DNA from: Candidatus Brocadia sinica JPN1
GTDB taxonomy: Bacteria > Planctomycetota > Brocadiia > Brocadiales > Brocadiaceae
DNA length: 64,000 nucleotides
Direction: 5' to 3'
Assembly (NCBI RefSeq): GCF_000949635.1
Contig: NZ_BAFN01000001.1
Coordinates: 3,345,052 to 3,409,051 of the forward strand
Part shown: one piece after another, positions 51,012-60,062 of the stretch
Layout: each line of letters starts with the position of its first letter
Numbering within the stretch: position 1 is the first letter of the stretch
The notes under the pieces: generated by a model
The model's input: the letters and a program-made list of their open reading frames with translations, nothing else
Databases searched by the model: none
What the model was told of the DNA's origin: nothing
Made by a program: the position numbers and the translations under genes

Positions 51012-52526
51012 ATGTCGTTAGGTATAGCTTCAAATCCGTATAATTCGTGTTTATCTGCGTCCGGAAATAATTCCCGTGCTATGAAATTAGAAAAAGCACT
51101 TCTCTTTAATCCCCCCGTCGGCCTTTATCAGCGTGGGGAAGACAGATGTCAGGCCGAGGTTGATGGAGGCAGCGCCACATCGCTCCGTCCGCCCAATGAC
51201 CTCGGGTACATCGCTTCTATGCTGAGGCAAATAGGGGTTACACCCTTTATCGCTGATTATCCTGCGGAAAAGAAACTGTGGAGTCATTTCGAAGATGACC
51301 TCAAAACGATACAGCCCAACTTCCTGATAATGAGCATCACCACCCCCACCATCGAAGATGATATGAAGGCATTTTCCATTGCAAAGACATTGAACTCCGA
51401 AATCTTTACTATCGCAAAGGGGGCTCACTTTTATACGTGTAATAGGGAAGACCTTAAAAAAGCGATCTACGAGGTCATGGATGTTGCCATTGTCGGAGAG
51501 GCGGAGACAGTTATCAACAACCTGATTCATGCAAAAAAAAACGGGGCGGATTTATCCAATGTCAGGGGGATTTTATGGAGAAACAATCTTAACCAGATCG
51601 TCCAAACTGGCCAGGAGCCATTCTTGACGGATCTTGACAAGATACCCTTTCCTGCCAGAGACCTGATGAAAAATCATCTTTACGTCCGTCCTGATACCGG
51701 CGAGCCGCAGGCAACGATCCAGACCTCCAGGGGTTGCCCATCCCAATGCATCTTTTGCCTATCGCCCCTCATTTCCGGTATGAAATTGCGGGAACGATCG
51801 GTAGGAAATATTATTGCAGAGCTTGAAGAATGCGTGAATGAATATGGTATCAGGAATTTTTTTTTCCGCGCCGACACCTTTACCATGAATAAAAAATCAG
51901 TGATTGAATTATGCAAGGAAATTATAAGCCGTAAGCTTGGCATTGCATGGGTGGCAAACAGCCGTGTAAATACCATCGATGAAGAACGTCTGGCATGGAT
52001 GAAAAAGTCGGGGTGCTGGCTGGTGGCATTTGGGATTGAATCGGGAAATGATGAAATCCAAAAAAGAATCAAAAAAGGCACAACCCGGACACAGGCACGG
52101 GAGGCCGTAAACCTGTGCAGAAAGCTGGGGATAAAAACTTATGGTTTTTATTTAATTGGATTTCCCTGGGAAACGAAAGAAATGATTATGGATACCCTGC
52201 AGCTTGCAAAAGAGTTACGGTGTGATTTTTCGGAAATCCACATTGCAATTCCCTATGAGGGCACGGAATTTTATAAGATTGCCCAGGATTTGGGGATATT
52301 AACGGAAAAAGCCGTTGGACACAATTATTTTTCCAATCCTGCTATTGGCACCTTACATGTATCAAAAGAAGAACTTATTCAAATGCGTAAAAAGGCTTTG
52401 AGGTCATTATATCTGAGTCCACGCTATATCGGTCGTACCCTTGTTCACATGAAAAGCTTCCGGGAAGTAAAAAACTACGCCAGATATGGATTACGCTTGC
52501 TTATTCAAAACTACCGTAAGGGTTAA
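51012..52526 (+). CDS. B12-binding-domain radical SAM protein
   Basis: 504 residues from 51012, or 481 from an ATG at 51081 (MKLEKALLFNPPVG), which fits the family start better. No strong RBS decides. N-terminal half: cobalamin-binding fold (LGYIASMLRQIGVTPFIADY). Second half: radical SAM barrel with C-x3-C-x2-C in TSRGCPSQCIFC, then FFRADTFTMNKK and GIESGNDEIQKRIKKGTTR. BchE/HpnJ-type relatives act on hopanoids, lipids or tetrapyrroles. The substrate here is unknown. Radical SAM enzymes of this class matter in anammox for ladderane-lipid hypotheses, but I claim no such role. Confidence 0.85.
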   Translation: MSLGIASNPYNSCLSASGNNSRAMKLEKALLFNPPVGLYQRGEDRCQAEVDGGSATSLRPPNDLGYIASMLRQIGVTPFIADYPAEKKLWSHFEDDLKTIQPNFLIMSITTPTIEDDMKAFSIAKTLNSEIFTIAKGAHFYTCNREDLKKAIYEVMDVAIVGEAETVINNLIHAKKNGADLSNVRGILWRNNLNQIVQTGQEPFLTDLDKIPFPARDLMKNHLYVRPDTGEPQATIQTSRGCPSQCIFCLSPLISGMKLRERSVGNIIAELEECVNEYGIRNFFFRADTFTMNKKSVIELCKEIISRKLGIAWVANSRVNTIDEERLAWMKKSGCWLVAFGIESGNDEIQKRIKKGTTRTQAREAVNLCRKLGIKTYGFYLIGFPWETKEMIMDTLQLAKELRCDFSEIHIAIPYEGTEFYKIAQDLGILTEKAVGHNYFSNPAIGTLHVSKEELIQMRKKALRSLYLSPRYIGRTLVHMKSFREVKNYARYGLRLLIQNYRKG

Positions 52527-52914
52527 ACTGATATCAATTCCTGCCAAACGTCTTACACTTCTCACATGAGCAGAGGCCAAATTAGCATACTTCATGTTTC
52601 ACTCATCTAAATTCATGTCAATAAATAGCTGCATTCCCCTTCATGTTCATGCGCCATCTATTCATTGTGGCATCCATTCCAATTTTGATTTAATTCAAAG
52701 CGCCCAGTCAGAAAAAAACCGAGTAAATCTTGTCTTTGAGATTGGAGAAAAAAACATCAAGAAGTAAAAAAATTTTTATTCTGTATTTCAGGGCTCGGGG
52801 TTGTCTCTCTTCACCTTGCATTCGTTGAGTTTCGTGCCACGACCCAACCTTACGCCTCTGTCTAGGATTTTCACACCCTGTATGGAAATAAACCCATTTG
52901 AAACCATCAAGTCA
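52527..52914. other. intergenic region, nothing seen
   Basis: AT-rich non-coding stretch of about 390 bases between the radical SAM gene and the transposase on the other strand. I see no ORF or clear hairpin. Confidence 0.4.
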
Positions 52915-53889
52915 CTATGACAAATCTGCTTCAATTTTCCCGAGGAGCGCTGAAAGATGCTTATCCCTTTTTCGTTTTTCTCGCAATCGTTTCCTCCCTT
53001 GACTAACCGTACTATAATCTACCCCTATCATCTCTCCTATCTCTGTCCCTGTCAATCCACCAAGTCGATACAACACGTCCATGGCCATCTGTCGTATCAT
53101 ACCTCTTTCCCTTTTTATCTCATCAAAGCTTTTACCCACCTCTTTACAGAGGACCTTAATAATTTCCTCTTTTGTGCTATACTTTCTCACTCGTTTTACC
53201 GCAGGAATCTCACGGGACTTTGCAGGTAAAAATCGATCTCGTACCCACTTTATAAAGCTATCACTCCCCAGGATGCTCCCACCAACTACCTCTTCCTTTA
53301 TGTCAAGACCTGTTGATACATCATTACAGATGGCCTCCCAATACAACCTTCTTCCTTCTCTAGTTTCACCTCCATACGCCTCAAGGACCTGGGCATAATC
53401 AATACAAGCGCCTCTTTTCGTATCATCGATATAACCCAAAAGACTGCTCCAAGGATAATTTCTTAAATATCTCTTCTTTTCTGACAAAGATGCTTTTTCT
53501 TTTTGCCTCGTTCTGACGGGGTTCAGGTGGATATATCGGGATAAAACATGCAGATAGCTCGCCTTTTCCACAAGGATACTCTTGTATCTTCCCTGGTACA
53601 GATGACCGCTCCTTTTGTATCGCCTGTTATAATGTGAGGTATAGGTAATATTAAACCACCTCATAAACTCGCCCAGATTGCCCAGGGGAGTTTCCAGGAG
53701 CAGGTGGAAGTGATTATCCATGAGAACATAGCAATACAGGTTAATGTTATATGTCTTCACACCATCGCTCAATAACTCAAGAAACACGTTCCTATCATGG
53801 TCATCCCTAAAGATCGCCTTCCTCTCGTTACCGCGACAGGTCACATGGTACAATGCACCTTCATATTGTATTCGTAATGGTCGTGCCAT
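52915..53889 (-). CDS. REP-associated tyrosine transposase (RAYT) with C-terminal HTH
   Basis: 324 residues. Opening MARPLRIQYEGALYHVTCRG, with the HUH motif HFHLLLE in VLMDNHFHLLLETPLGN and the catalytic Tyr region SGHLYQGRYKSILVEKASYL. The C-terminal 90 residues (EEIIKVLCKEVGKSFDEIKR, then GVDYSTVSQGRKRLREKRKR) form a DnaA-like helix-turn-helix. RAYTs nick and move short palindromic REP sequences. Their usual footprints, imperfect hairpins, are seen at 55117-55171, and end sequences recur at 53900, 55525 and 57030. Confidence 0.93.
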   Translation of the reverse strand: MARPLRIQYEGALYHVTCRGNERKAIFRDDHDRNVFLELLSDGVKTYNINLYCYVLMDNHFHLLLETPLGNLGEFMRWFNITYTSHYNRRYKRSGHLYQGRYKSILVEKASYLHVLSRYIHLNPVRTRQKEKASLSEKKRYLRNYPWSSLLGYIDDTKRGACIDYAQVLEAYGGETREGRRLYWEAICNDVSTGLDIKEEVVGGSILGSDSFIKWVRDRFLPAKSREIPAVKRVRKYSTKEEIIKVLCKEVGKSFDEIKRERGMIRQMAMDVLYRLGGLTGTEIGEMIGVDYSTVSQGRKRLREKRKRDKHLSALLGKIEADLS

Positions 53890-53948
53890 TACTTCATCAT
53901 ACCAGAGCCAAACGATTTGTCAAATATAAAGATTTGACCCCACCTTTT

Positions 53949-54131
53949 GCCTCCCATGCGGTGATAGAGCCGCTTCCGGAGAAGCCGGTAGAAGACTTTT
54001 GCGGAATCTTTAAAGATGGAACCTCTCTTACCAGGGCATTATTAAGGCAAAGAAGGGAGGATAAAAAGCATGAAGAAAAAGTACCTGTTGGACTCTTTCG
54101 TCCTTCTCGCATACCTAAAAGAGGAAAATAA
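53949..54131 (+). pseudogene. antitoxin C-terminal remnant (AbrB-type, likely)
   Basis: Frame fragment VIEPLPEKPVEDFCGIFKDG then TSLTRALLRQRREDKKHEEK. The lack of an N-terminal DNA-binding part and its place just before a truncated PIN toxin suggest a broken toxin-antitoxin pair; the overlap of about 60 bases with the toxin frame agrees with a former operon. Confidence 0.5.
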
Positions 54132-54369
54132 TTATGAAAAAGTGAAGAATATTCTTTCATCGCACAATACCCACGTCTTAATGAATGATATCAATATTGG
54201 AGAAACCTTTTATATTCTAGCACGAGAACGTGGCATGGAAAAAGCAGACTACTTTTTGTGCGTAATTTTACCTAATTTGCCGATAGCTCATATCGAAAAT
54301 TCCTTACAGGAAGTAATTGAAGCCTCGAGAATTAAGGCCAAATATCCCATCTCTTACTCATATTCCTAA
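54070..54369 (+). pseudogene. VapC-type PIN-domain toxin, C-terminally truncated
   Basis: 99 residues. The first acidic residue is in KKYLLDSFVLLAYLKEE, the second in NDINIGETFYILARERG. Normal VapC continues with SYADCFALATAL-like helix and a final Asp motif; here the frame ends at AKYPISYSYS followed by TAA. The third and fourth catalytic acids are therefore missing. RNase activity is unlikely. It sits upstream of an intact VapBC. Confidence 0.75.
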
Positions 54370-54444
54370 AACCAATTGACAAGCATATTGCAATGCCATA
54401 CAATCATGTCATATATTATAAGCATATGAATAAGGAGGCACAAC

Positions 54445-54663
54445 ATGCGTACCACGTTAAATATTGACGACCTTTTAATGAAACAGCTTCTTGAGGCTAC
54501 TCATGAAAAATCAAAAACCAGGGCGATTGCTATTGCCATTAAGGATTACCTCAAAAAGAAACACATTAAAAAAATTCTTTCTTACCAGGGCACCGTAGAT
54601 ATAGAAAACAACTGGCAACAATTGGAGAAAGAAGAAATAATGGAATATGAAGGCAAAAAATAA
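54445..54663 (+). CDS. vapB: VapB-type antitoxin
   Basis: 72 residues with RBS AAGGAGG. The ribbon-helix-helix start MRTTLNIDDLLMKQLLEATH, then KSKTRAIAIAIKDYLKKK, is standard for VapB (RHH type), and the C-terminal half should wrap the toxin. It probably represses its own promoter. Its end overlaps the toxin start by 17 bases. Confidence 0.88.
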   Translation: MRTTLNIDDLLMKQLLEATHEKSKTRAIAIAIKDYLKKKHIKKILSYQGTVDIENNWQQLEKEEIMEYEGKK

Positions 54664-55054
54664 TCCAAAAGTTATTGCTGATACGTGTATCTGGGTCGAA
54701 TTCTTTCGTACAAAATCAGAAACCTCAAACTGCCTGAGAGACCTTATCGCTAACAATCTTGTTGCTGGCGTTGGGATAATCATTGCTGAACTCCTTCAGG
54801 GTATTAAGACACATAGAGAACATGAAATTGTATTAGACGTATTCAATGTCATTGAATATCTCGAAATAACGAAAGATGTCTGGATAGAAGCCGGAATGCT
54901 TTCCAGAAGACTTCGGTCACAGGGAAAGACAATTCCACTTTCTGATATCACCATCGCTTGTTGCGCAAAGAAACATCAGTATCAGGTATTTACCATTGAC
55001 AATCACTTTCATGCTATTCAGGATATAACCAGTATTCCTTTTTTCTCTCGATAA
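54647..55054 (+). CDS. vapC: VapC-type PIN-domain ribonuclease toxin
   Basis: 135 residues. The four acidic PIN positions are visible: Asp in VIADTCIWVEFF, Glu in IIAELLQGIKTH, Asp in PLSDITIACCAKK, and Asp in FTIDNHF. VapC toxins cut tRNA or rRNA when free of VapB. The ATG lies inside the end of vapB, so the two are translationally coupled. Confidence 0.9.
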   Translation: MKAKNNPKVIADTCIWVEFFRTKSETSNCLRDLIANNLVAGVGIIIAELLQGIKTHREHEIVLDVFNVIEYLEITKDVWIEAGMLSRRLRSQGKTIPLSDITIACCAKKHQYQVFTIDNHFHAIQDITSIPFFSR

Positions 55055-55600
55055 ACCAATCAGCATAGCCAAGATCATTTTCAAAAATCAGATAATTTCT
55101 AACCCTCCCATCCCGTGGGTTCATGTTTGCCTGCCTGTGCGCACGGCGTACGCAGACAGGCAGCGTGAACCCGAACATTTTGCGACAACACACCACGGTT
55201 TGTGCAAGACAAAACCATGGGTTACAAACCTGCTAAGGGAAGTGCACGTAAGAATCAGGGCATGACCCCCCCAGCGGGTTCAAATTTCCCCCTACCGGGT
55301 TCAAATTTGTAATTTGAACCCAATAGTTGTCGTGCCCATGCTACTGTAACTTTAGTTTGTGTAGGGTGGACTTCGCCGTGAGCGTTCAGCCGAACGATTA
55401 AGGCGTTTGCCTTTTTGCGCCGAATCCACCAATATCATGCTGCTGCCTTCTCTCTTCCCTCGTCTCTCGTTTCTCGTATGACTTCTGTATTCCGTACCCT
55501 GACAAGCGACCCCTTCCCTTCAATGCCAGAGCCAAACGATTTGTCAATAATAAAGATTTGACCCCTATTTACTCTCTTCAGAGAAATTTCCGGAGGTTTC
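55055..55600. other. gene-free stretch with REP-like sequences before IS66
   Basis: Holds the long hairpin annotated separately, a GTTCAAATT-rich pair (55278-55320), and at about 55527-55566 a copy of the RAYT end motif GAGCCAAACGATTTGTC, also at 53906. No ORF. Confidence 0.5.
55117..55171. repeat. REP-like long hairpin
   Basis: Outer arms GGGTTCA/TGAACCC and inner arms TGCCTGcCTGTGCG/CGCAGACAGGCA with loop CACGGCGTA. The two-tier imperfect palindrome suits a REP/BIME unit, fitting the RAYT gene 1.2 kb away. Confidence 0.7.
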
Positions 55601-55606
55601 TTGTTC

Positions 55607-56977
55607 ATGACCAGGGATGAAGCTATAGCTATTTTAGAGATGGACAGAGAGGATGCGATTCAAGCCATCCTGATACTGGCCGAGAAAGCAGAGAACTATG
55701 ACAGACTCTGCGATAAACCGAGTCCGACCACCCCGTCCGGCATGACACCACCGTATCTAAAGCCCGCAGGCAAAAGGAAAAGACGGCCTTGTGGCAGGAA
55801 ACACGGACATAAGGGGATTTCCCGGAAACGGCCGGAAAAAATAACTGCCTATCAGACACATACCCTCAAGAGTTGTCCTGATTGCCACCAGCCACTGCAA
55901 AATCCGGTAAGAACGTATAAGCGATACATCGAAGATATCCCACAGATTGATCCGGTCGTGACTGAACATACGGTTCATGGTTCCTGGTGTTCTTGTTGTA
56001 GAAAGATTGTCCAGCCTACGGTCACAGACGCGTTGCCAAATGCCCGACTCGGATTGCGCCTCGTTGTCTTTACCGCCTGGCTTCATTACTTAGTCGGCAT
56101 AAGTATAAACAATATCGTAAAGATGGTTTCCGTATTTTTCAACTTTCACATAAGCGCCGGTGGTTTAACCCAGGCTTGGAAGTCCCTTGCAACACTCCTG
56201 GAATCACGGTATAACGATATTGGACAAAAAGTCTCCGCAAGTGCCGTTTTACACGCAGATGAAACAGGGTGGCGGTTGAACGGGAAAACCCATTGGTTGT
56301 GGTGTTTTACAACCAAAACCCTCTGCTACTACCTCATAACACGCAATCGGGGGTCGCCTGTCATAGAAAAGTTCTTAGGCAGACTATTCAAGGGCATCCT
56401 GATTTGTGACTTCTGGGGCGCTTATAACAAGATAAACGCACTGGCAAAGCAGCGGTGTTTCTATCATCTGTTCACGGAACTGGTAAAAGTCGACACATAC
56501 AATCGGTCAATTCCATGGAAAGCTTTCCGGAAAAAACTCTCTCGTGTGCTCAAAGACGCATTGCGGTTATCGGAGGAAAAGAACCATTTGAGTCCAGAAT
56601 GCTTTCTTCGGTTGAAAAAGAGATTACATTATCGGCTTGAACAGTTTTTGATAACACCCTATCAGGATAAAGACGCACAAAGACTGATCAAACGTCTGAA
56701 TCGCCATAAAGAGGAACTCTTTACGTTCCTGGAACATGAGGGCGTGAGTCCCTATAATAACCATGCTGAGCAACAGATGCGAAAGCCGGTATTGACTCGA
56801 AAGGTCTCACAACAAAATCGTTCTGCTCAAGGTGCGAATACCCAGGCTATCCTTATGACATTGCTTCGCTCTGCGGAATTACAAGGTGCTAATCCCGTTG
56901 AAAACCTTCTGGCAATTGCCAAAAACGCCCTGACGGTAAAAACGCCTTCTGGGTTGGCCTATAAAATCGCTTGTTAA
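55607..56977 (+). CDS. IS66-family transposase
   Basis: 456 residues from the ATG at 55607; a TTG at 55601 is possible. Zinc-binding CPDCHQPLQ..CSCC region (CPDCHQPLQNPVRTYKR, SWCSCCRKIV), DDE residues: Asp in LHADETGWRLNG, Asp in LICDFWGAYNKI, Glu in PYNNHAEQQMRKPV. The IS66-style accessory genes tnpA/tnpB are not present next to it, so this is a single-ORF form. Frame intact, so it may be active. Confidence 0.93.
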   Translation: MTRDEAIAILEMDREDAIQAILILAEKAENYDRLCDKPSPTTPSGMTPPYLKPAGKRKRRPCGRKHGHKGISRKRPEKITAYQTHTLKSCPDCHQPLQNPVRTYKRYIEDIPQIDPVVTEHTVHGSWCSCCRKIVQPTVTDALPNARLGLRLVVFTAWLHYLVGISINNIVKMVSVFFNFHISAGGLTQAWKSLATLLESRYNDIGQKVSASAVLHADETGWRLNGKTHWLWCFTTKTLCYYLITRNRGSPVIEKFLGRLFKGILICDFWGAYNKINALAKQRCFYHLFTELVKVDTYNRSIPWKAFRKKLSRVLKDALRLSEEKNHLSPECFLRLKKRLHYRLEQFLITPYQDKDAQRLIKRLNRHKEELFTFLEHEGVSPYNNHAEQQMRKPVLTRKVSQQNRSAQGANTQAILMTLLRSAELQGANPVENLLAIAKNALTVKTPSGLAYKIAC

Positions 56978-57216
56978 TTTTTCAAAGAACTAAAGTGTTA
57001 CCTTCTTTATTGTATGCATAATGGTCGTGCCATTACACCATCATCCCAGAACCAAACAGATTGTCGGCGATAAACAGGCTGTCCAAGAATGCAACTGCAA
57101 TCTTTAACGTATACTACATATCGATTAAATTTTAATTACAAATCAATACATAGTATGGCTTTTGATCTGCAAAACAATTCTCGGACAACCTGTAATGGGT
57201 GGCCCTCGCTTCCCCC
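56978..57216. other. short gap with RAYT-type end sequence
   Basis: At 57022-57065 a diverged copy of the RAYT flank (ATGGTCGTGCCATTAC, ending with CAAACAGATTGTC) marks a decayed REP-type element. Otherwise no gene. Confidence 0.4.
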
Positions 57217-57339
57217 TTAGAATGTACTATCCCCTTTGATAGTGCCGGTATGTGCAGGTCCCAGCTTCTCAAATATATCTTCGTCAGTGTAGGTAATCAC
57301 TTCTGGCGCTTCGTATCCGGGTAATTTTTTGCCTTCCAT
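57217..57339 (-). CDS. 40-residue peptide resembling a RiPP precursor
   Basis: ATG at 57337-57339 with AGGAAA upstream; stop TAA at 57217. The sequence begins MEGKKLPGYEAPEVITYTDE, then DIFEKLGPAHTG, then IKGDSTF after a threonine. The block Y-x-x-P-x-V-x-T-Y-T-x-E-x-I-x-x-x-L-G-P-A resembles leader peptides of radical-SAM-modified or PqqD-linked ribosomal peptides. This is my recollection of a pattern, not a database hit. The short tail after GPA would be the core. No modifying enzyme is adjacent; TldD/PmbA and radical SAM genes are elsewhere in the window. It lies 126 bases downstream of the BNR-protein gene on the same strand. Confidence 0.55.
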   Translation of the reverse strand: MEGKKLPGYEAPEVITYTDEDIFEKLGPAHTGTIKGDSTF

Positions 57340-57465
57340 TATATGTTTCCTTTCTCTATAAAAATTTGCGATGTCTGTCTTGTCATTTGGCCATCAGCGG
57401 TCAGCCTTCACCCTCTGCCTGATACCTGATCCCCGTATTCTGGCTTCTAACTTCCAACCTTCATC

Positions 57466-59043
57466 TTATTTACGTTTCTTTGTCCTTAAACTCTTTATTG
57501 TGGCATCATCTGACCTTACCTTTACCTTTTCAGGACCGTGCATGGCGCTCACCCCTTTGTAGTCCACGTCCTCCAGCTTGTAATAGTACGTGCCTTTGGC
57601 TGGTGGCGTATCTACAAAGCTGTAACCGGCTCCGGACGTGGCATTGCCCTGGGCTGGGATGAGGATGTCGTTGATCTTTTTATAAGCGCCATCCTTGGTT
57701 TCTGCGCGGTAGAGATTAAATCCGGCATTGTCCACCTCCGTGGCCGTTTCCCAGGTCAGAATTACACTACCATCATTACCCGACTTGGCGTTAAAAGATA
57801 ATAGAGTAACAGCACATGGAACAGAGAACAAGAAACGCCTTCCGTCTTCTGTGAAAGCCAGGATCCTACCAGAGGCGTCCGGGAGGTACGCCATAGCGAC
57901 TACTCGAACAGTGCTGGTAAACCCATCCATCGGAAGTGGCGACCAAGTGACTCCACAATCGTGAGTTATAGAGAAGGTTGTGCCTCCGGTCTGGACAACC
58001 CATGTGCAAGGCTCAGTCGGATGAGCCAATAGATTGTAACCATCTGGGAAATCAATGTTCACACCGTTGATTGGTACCGCTGAAGAAACGTCCGGCACAC
58101 CTCCCGCCGCATAGTAAAGAGTTTGGGTATTCTCGGCGGAATAAATAAACCCACCATCTGCGGTGCATCGTCCCATGAGTCCTCCTGCCCTCTTTTGGAG
58201 ACCTCTGACTGGAACATCATACGTGATTCCACCAAGTGGTCTTCCCGCAATAACGCCAGGGAAGTTAATCTCAGTTGAGTTGCTTCCGTCCAGATTCATA
58301 CTCATGGGAGAAAGAAAATCGTGTTTATTGAGGATCAATCCCACCACGAAATCGATCGTAATTACTGCGTAGTTCCATCTATCGTCACCAGTCTTGCTCA
58401 CGTTGTTGTGACCTTGGAGGATTGTAAAAGTCACACCAGCATCCGTGCTCACAGACACGTTGCCGTAATCATAGCCGCGTCCAATAAATACTTTGCCCTG
58501 ATCGTCAGGGTCTGGGATAATGCTATTGATCTCGCCACTTTCTCCTGGCTGTCCTGCCATCAGATTTTCAGTCCATGAAGTACCATTGTCATCGGAGCGC
58601 CATAGCCCTCCTTTGGGCGCAGGAGAGTACCATGGATGCCCGTTCGCCGCAAACCAGATACGATTGGGGTTGGCTGCCGACCGGGCAACAACGCGGTCCC
58701 GCCAATTATCTCCCCAACCCTGTGTCTCGATTTGATCGAAGTTCGGTGAATCATGAACAACCCAAGACACCGCTTGGTTAGTAGACGTGGCTGGACGGCA
58801 TGCAACATCGTCACGTTCAGCTCCCACTGGACCCACAATCCCAGTCAGCAAATTAGGCTGATCCTTGTCGGCAAATGTGACGGAATAAACGTAACCGGGG
58901 TTTCCATTTTTGTCGATGATCGGGTTTCCGATACCGATTTCAGTCCAACAGGTTCCCGAAGCCACTGTTACCAAGCTGCTGAGCATCAGCAGTAGAACCA
59001 GACTTCCAATCAACGCCTTCATCATTTTGCTTATGTGCTTCAT
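57466..59043 (-). CDS. secreted BNR-repeat (sialidase/sortilin-like) protein with Fn3-like C-terminus
   Basis: 525 residues; AAAGGAG is 6 bases before ATG. Signal peptide (ALIGSLVLLLMLSSLVTVAS). Beta-propeller-like BNR motifs are seen: GGLWRSDDNGTSWTENL, VSVSTDAGVTFTIL, FSITHDCGVTWSPLP. The last 130 residues, from VTLLSFNAKSGNDGSVILTW, through ATEVDNAGFNLYRAE, to YYYKLEDVDYKG, form an Fn3-like adhesin/secretion domain. No Asp-box enzyme catalytic residues could be assigned, so I do not call it a sialidase. Riboswitch copy 3 lies upstream on the same strand, but with 0.87 kb of inserted repeats between. Confidence 0.8.
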   Translation of the reverse strand: MKHISKMMKALIGSLVLLLMLSSLVTVASGTCWTEIGIGNPIIDKNGNPGYVYSVTFADKDQPNLLTGIVGPVGAERDDVACRPATSTNQAVSWVVHDSPNFDQIETQGWGDNWRDRVVARSAANPNRIWFAANGHPWYSPAPKGGLWRSDDNGTSWTENLMAGQPGESGEINSIIPDPDDQGKVFIGRGYDYGNVSVSTDAGVTFTILQGHNNVSKTGDDRWNYAVITIDFVVGLILNKHDFLSPMSMNLDGSNSTEINFPGVIAGRPLGGITYDVPVRGLQKRAGGLMGRCTADGGFIYSAENTQTLYYAAGGVPDVSSAVPINGVNIDFPDGYNLLAHPTEPCTWVVQTGGTTFSITHDCGVTWSPLPMDGFTSTVRVVAMAYLPDASGRILAFTEDGRRFLFSVPCAVTLLSFNAKSGNDGSVILTWETATEVDNAGFNLYRAETKDGAYKKINDILIPAQGNATSGAGYSFVDTPPAKGTYYYKLEDVDYKGVSAMHGPEKVKVRSDDATIKSLRTKKRK

Positions 59044-59908
59044 AGAACGCTCCTTTCTTTCTTTCTTTCTTCATTCTATAAATGTTAAAGTAGTAGAGAT
59101 GTCCAAAAAGCCGAATCGGCTGGGACGACCCCCAAATTCACAGTATCTATGTAATGTTCATATTTGTTTCCTCCTTTCTTGAAGCTTAGGAATTTTAAAA
59201 TTTTCTCCTCCCCCTTAGTCCCCCTCGTGAGGGGGACAACAACTAGCTGGTAGACTGGAGGACTAGCCTCCAGCCCCCAATCGTCGCCGGAAGCACTGGA
59301 CAACGTGCAGTGCATTCTTTTAAACCGTACGTCTTTCTCGTAGTTAGCGACCCCACAGCGTTGCTCTCGAATAGAGAAAAGTACCCTATCATGATTTAGC
59401 ACATACCTTAAGAAATTCTCGTTCAAATGAGAGTAACCCCAATTTGAAAAAACGGGCCCCCTTTTTTAATGGGGACTTGCAACCCACCCCTTATTTCCCA
59501 ATTCAAAAAAACAATGCATCGTTTTGTACAAGCGCCCTCTTTTCATGGTAAAATTGAGCCTTCGGTGACTTACACATACACCTTTTACGACAAAATCCCA
59601 CCCCCTTCACCCCCGTCGGCGGGGGACAGTTATTTGTCCCTCTCATAGAGGGGGATAGGGGGGAGGAACAAGGCATTTCGAATTTCGACATTCATTATTC
59701 CTTGTTCAATATTCGATATTGGAATCCCCAGAGTAAAAACGGGGACCGGGGAAAAGAGTTTTCACACCACCATAATCGTATTTCCGCATCCTGCCAAAAA
59801 ACCTTCAGCAGTTCAGCAATCAGCCTCCAGCCCTTTGTCTGACTGCTGAAAGCCGAGTCAGGGCACGTGGCAACGTGCCCCTACATTGAAATCATTACGG
59901 ATTAAAAT
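59044..59908. repeat. repeat-rich region between BNR gene and riboswitch
   Basis: 59178-59244 (AAGCTTAGGAATTTTAAAAT onward, ending GGGGGACAACAACT) recurs as a direct copy at 60552-60615. 59562-59632 recurs inverted at about 60614-60690, with GACTTACACATACACC and GACAAAATCC as marks. GC hairpins such as CCCCCGTCGGCGGGGG also recur. No ORF is supported here. Confidence 0.6.
59245..59454 (-). mobile_element. 5'-truncated copy of the group II intron-like element
   Basis: Matches 6481-6689 with only a few differences: it covers the RNA tail and the last codons of the RT. The left boundary falls directly after ACAACAACT, a repeat that is seen uninterrupted at 60605-60615. Truncation on the RNA 5' side is what incomplete reverse transcription gives. 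Confidence 0.8.
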
Positions 59909-60062
59909 AAAAAAGCCTTACTGCAAAACATGTTCATTGAAAAACATCTTCGGCAGTAAGGCTGTCTTTTTTCGTCAAGGTATCCTTCAACTACATCCGT
60001 GTGAATTTAAAGACCCTTTCCTTTGCGTCCCCTGATCACTCAGGGTTTGCCTTTATCGTATG
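59909..60062 (-). promoter_or_regulatory. cyclic di-GMP-I riboswitch with terminator, copy 3
   Basis: On the minus strand: ATAAAGGCAAACCC, GNRA hairpin CCCTGA-GTGA-TCAGGG, GGACGCAAAGGAAAGGGTCT, variable arm, GACAGCCTTACTGCCGAAG, then terminator arm GCAGTAAGGC with T6 (59909-59914). The next gene on this strand is the BNR protein, which starts 866 bases away. Insertions probably separated them. No strong promoter was seen upstream. Confidence 0.85.

Noticed and set aside
54361-54369. Selenocysteine at the end of the truncated VapC
   Set aside because: The stop is TAA and no coherent extension follows.
57466-59043. Functional sialidase
   Set aside because: BNR motifs alone occur in many beta-propellers. 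The Arg triad and Tyr/Glu pair could not be identified.
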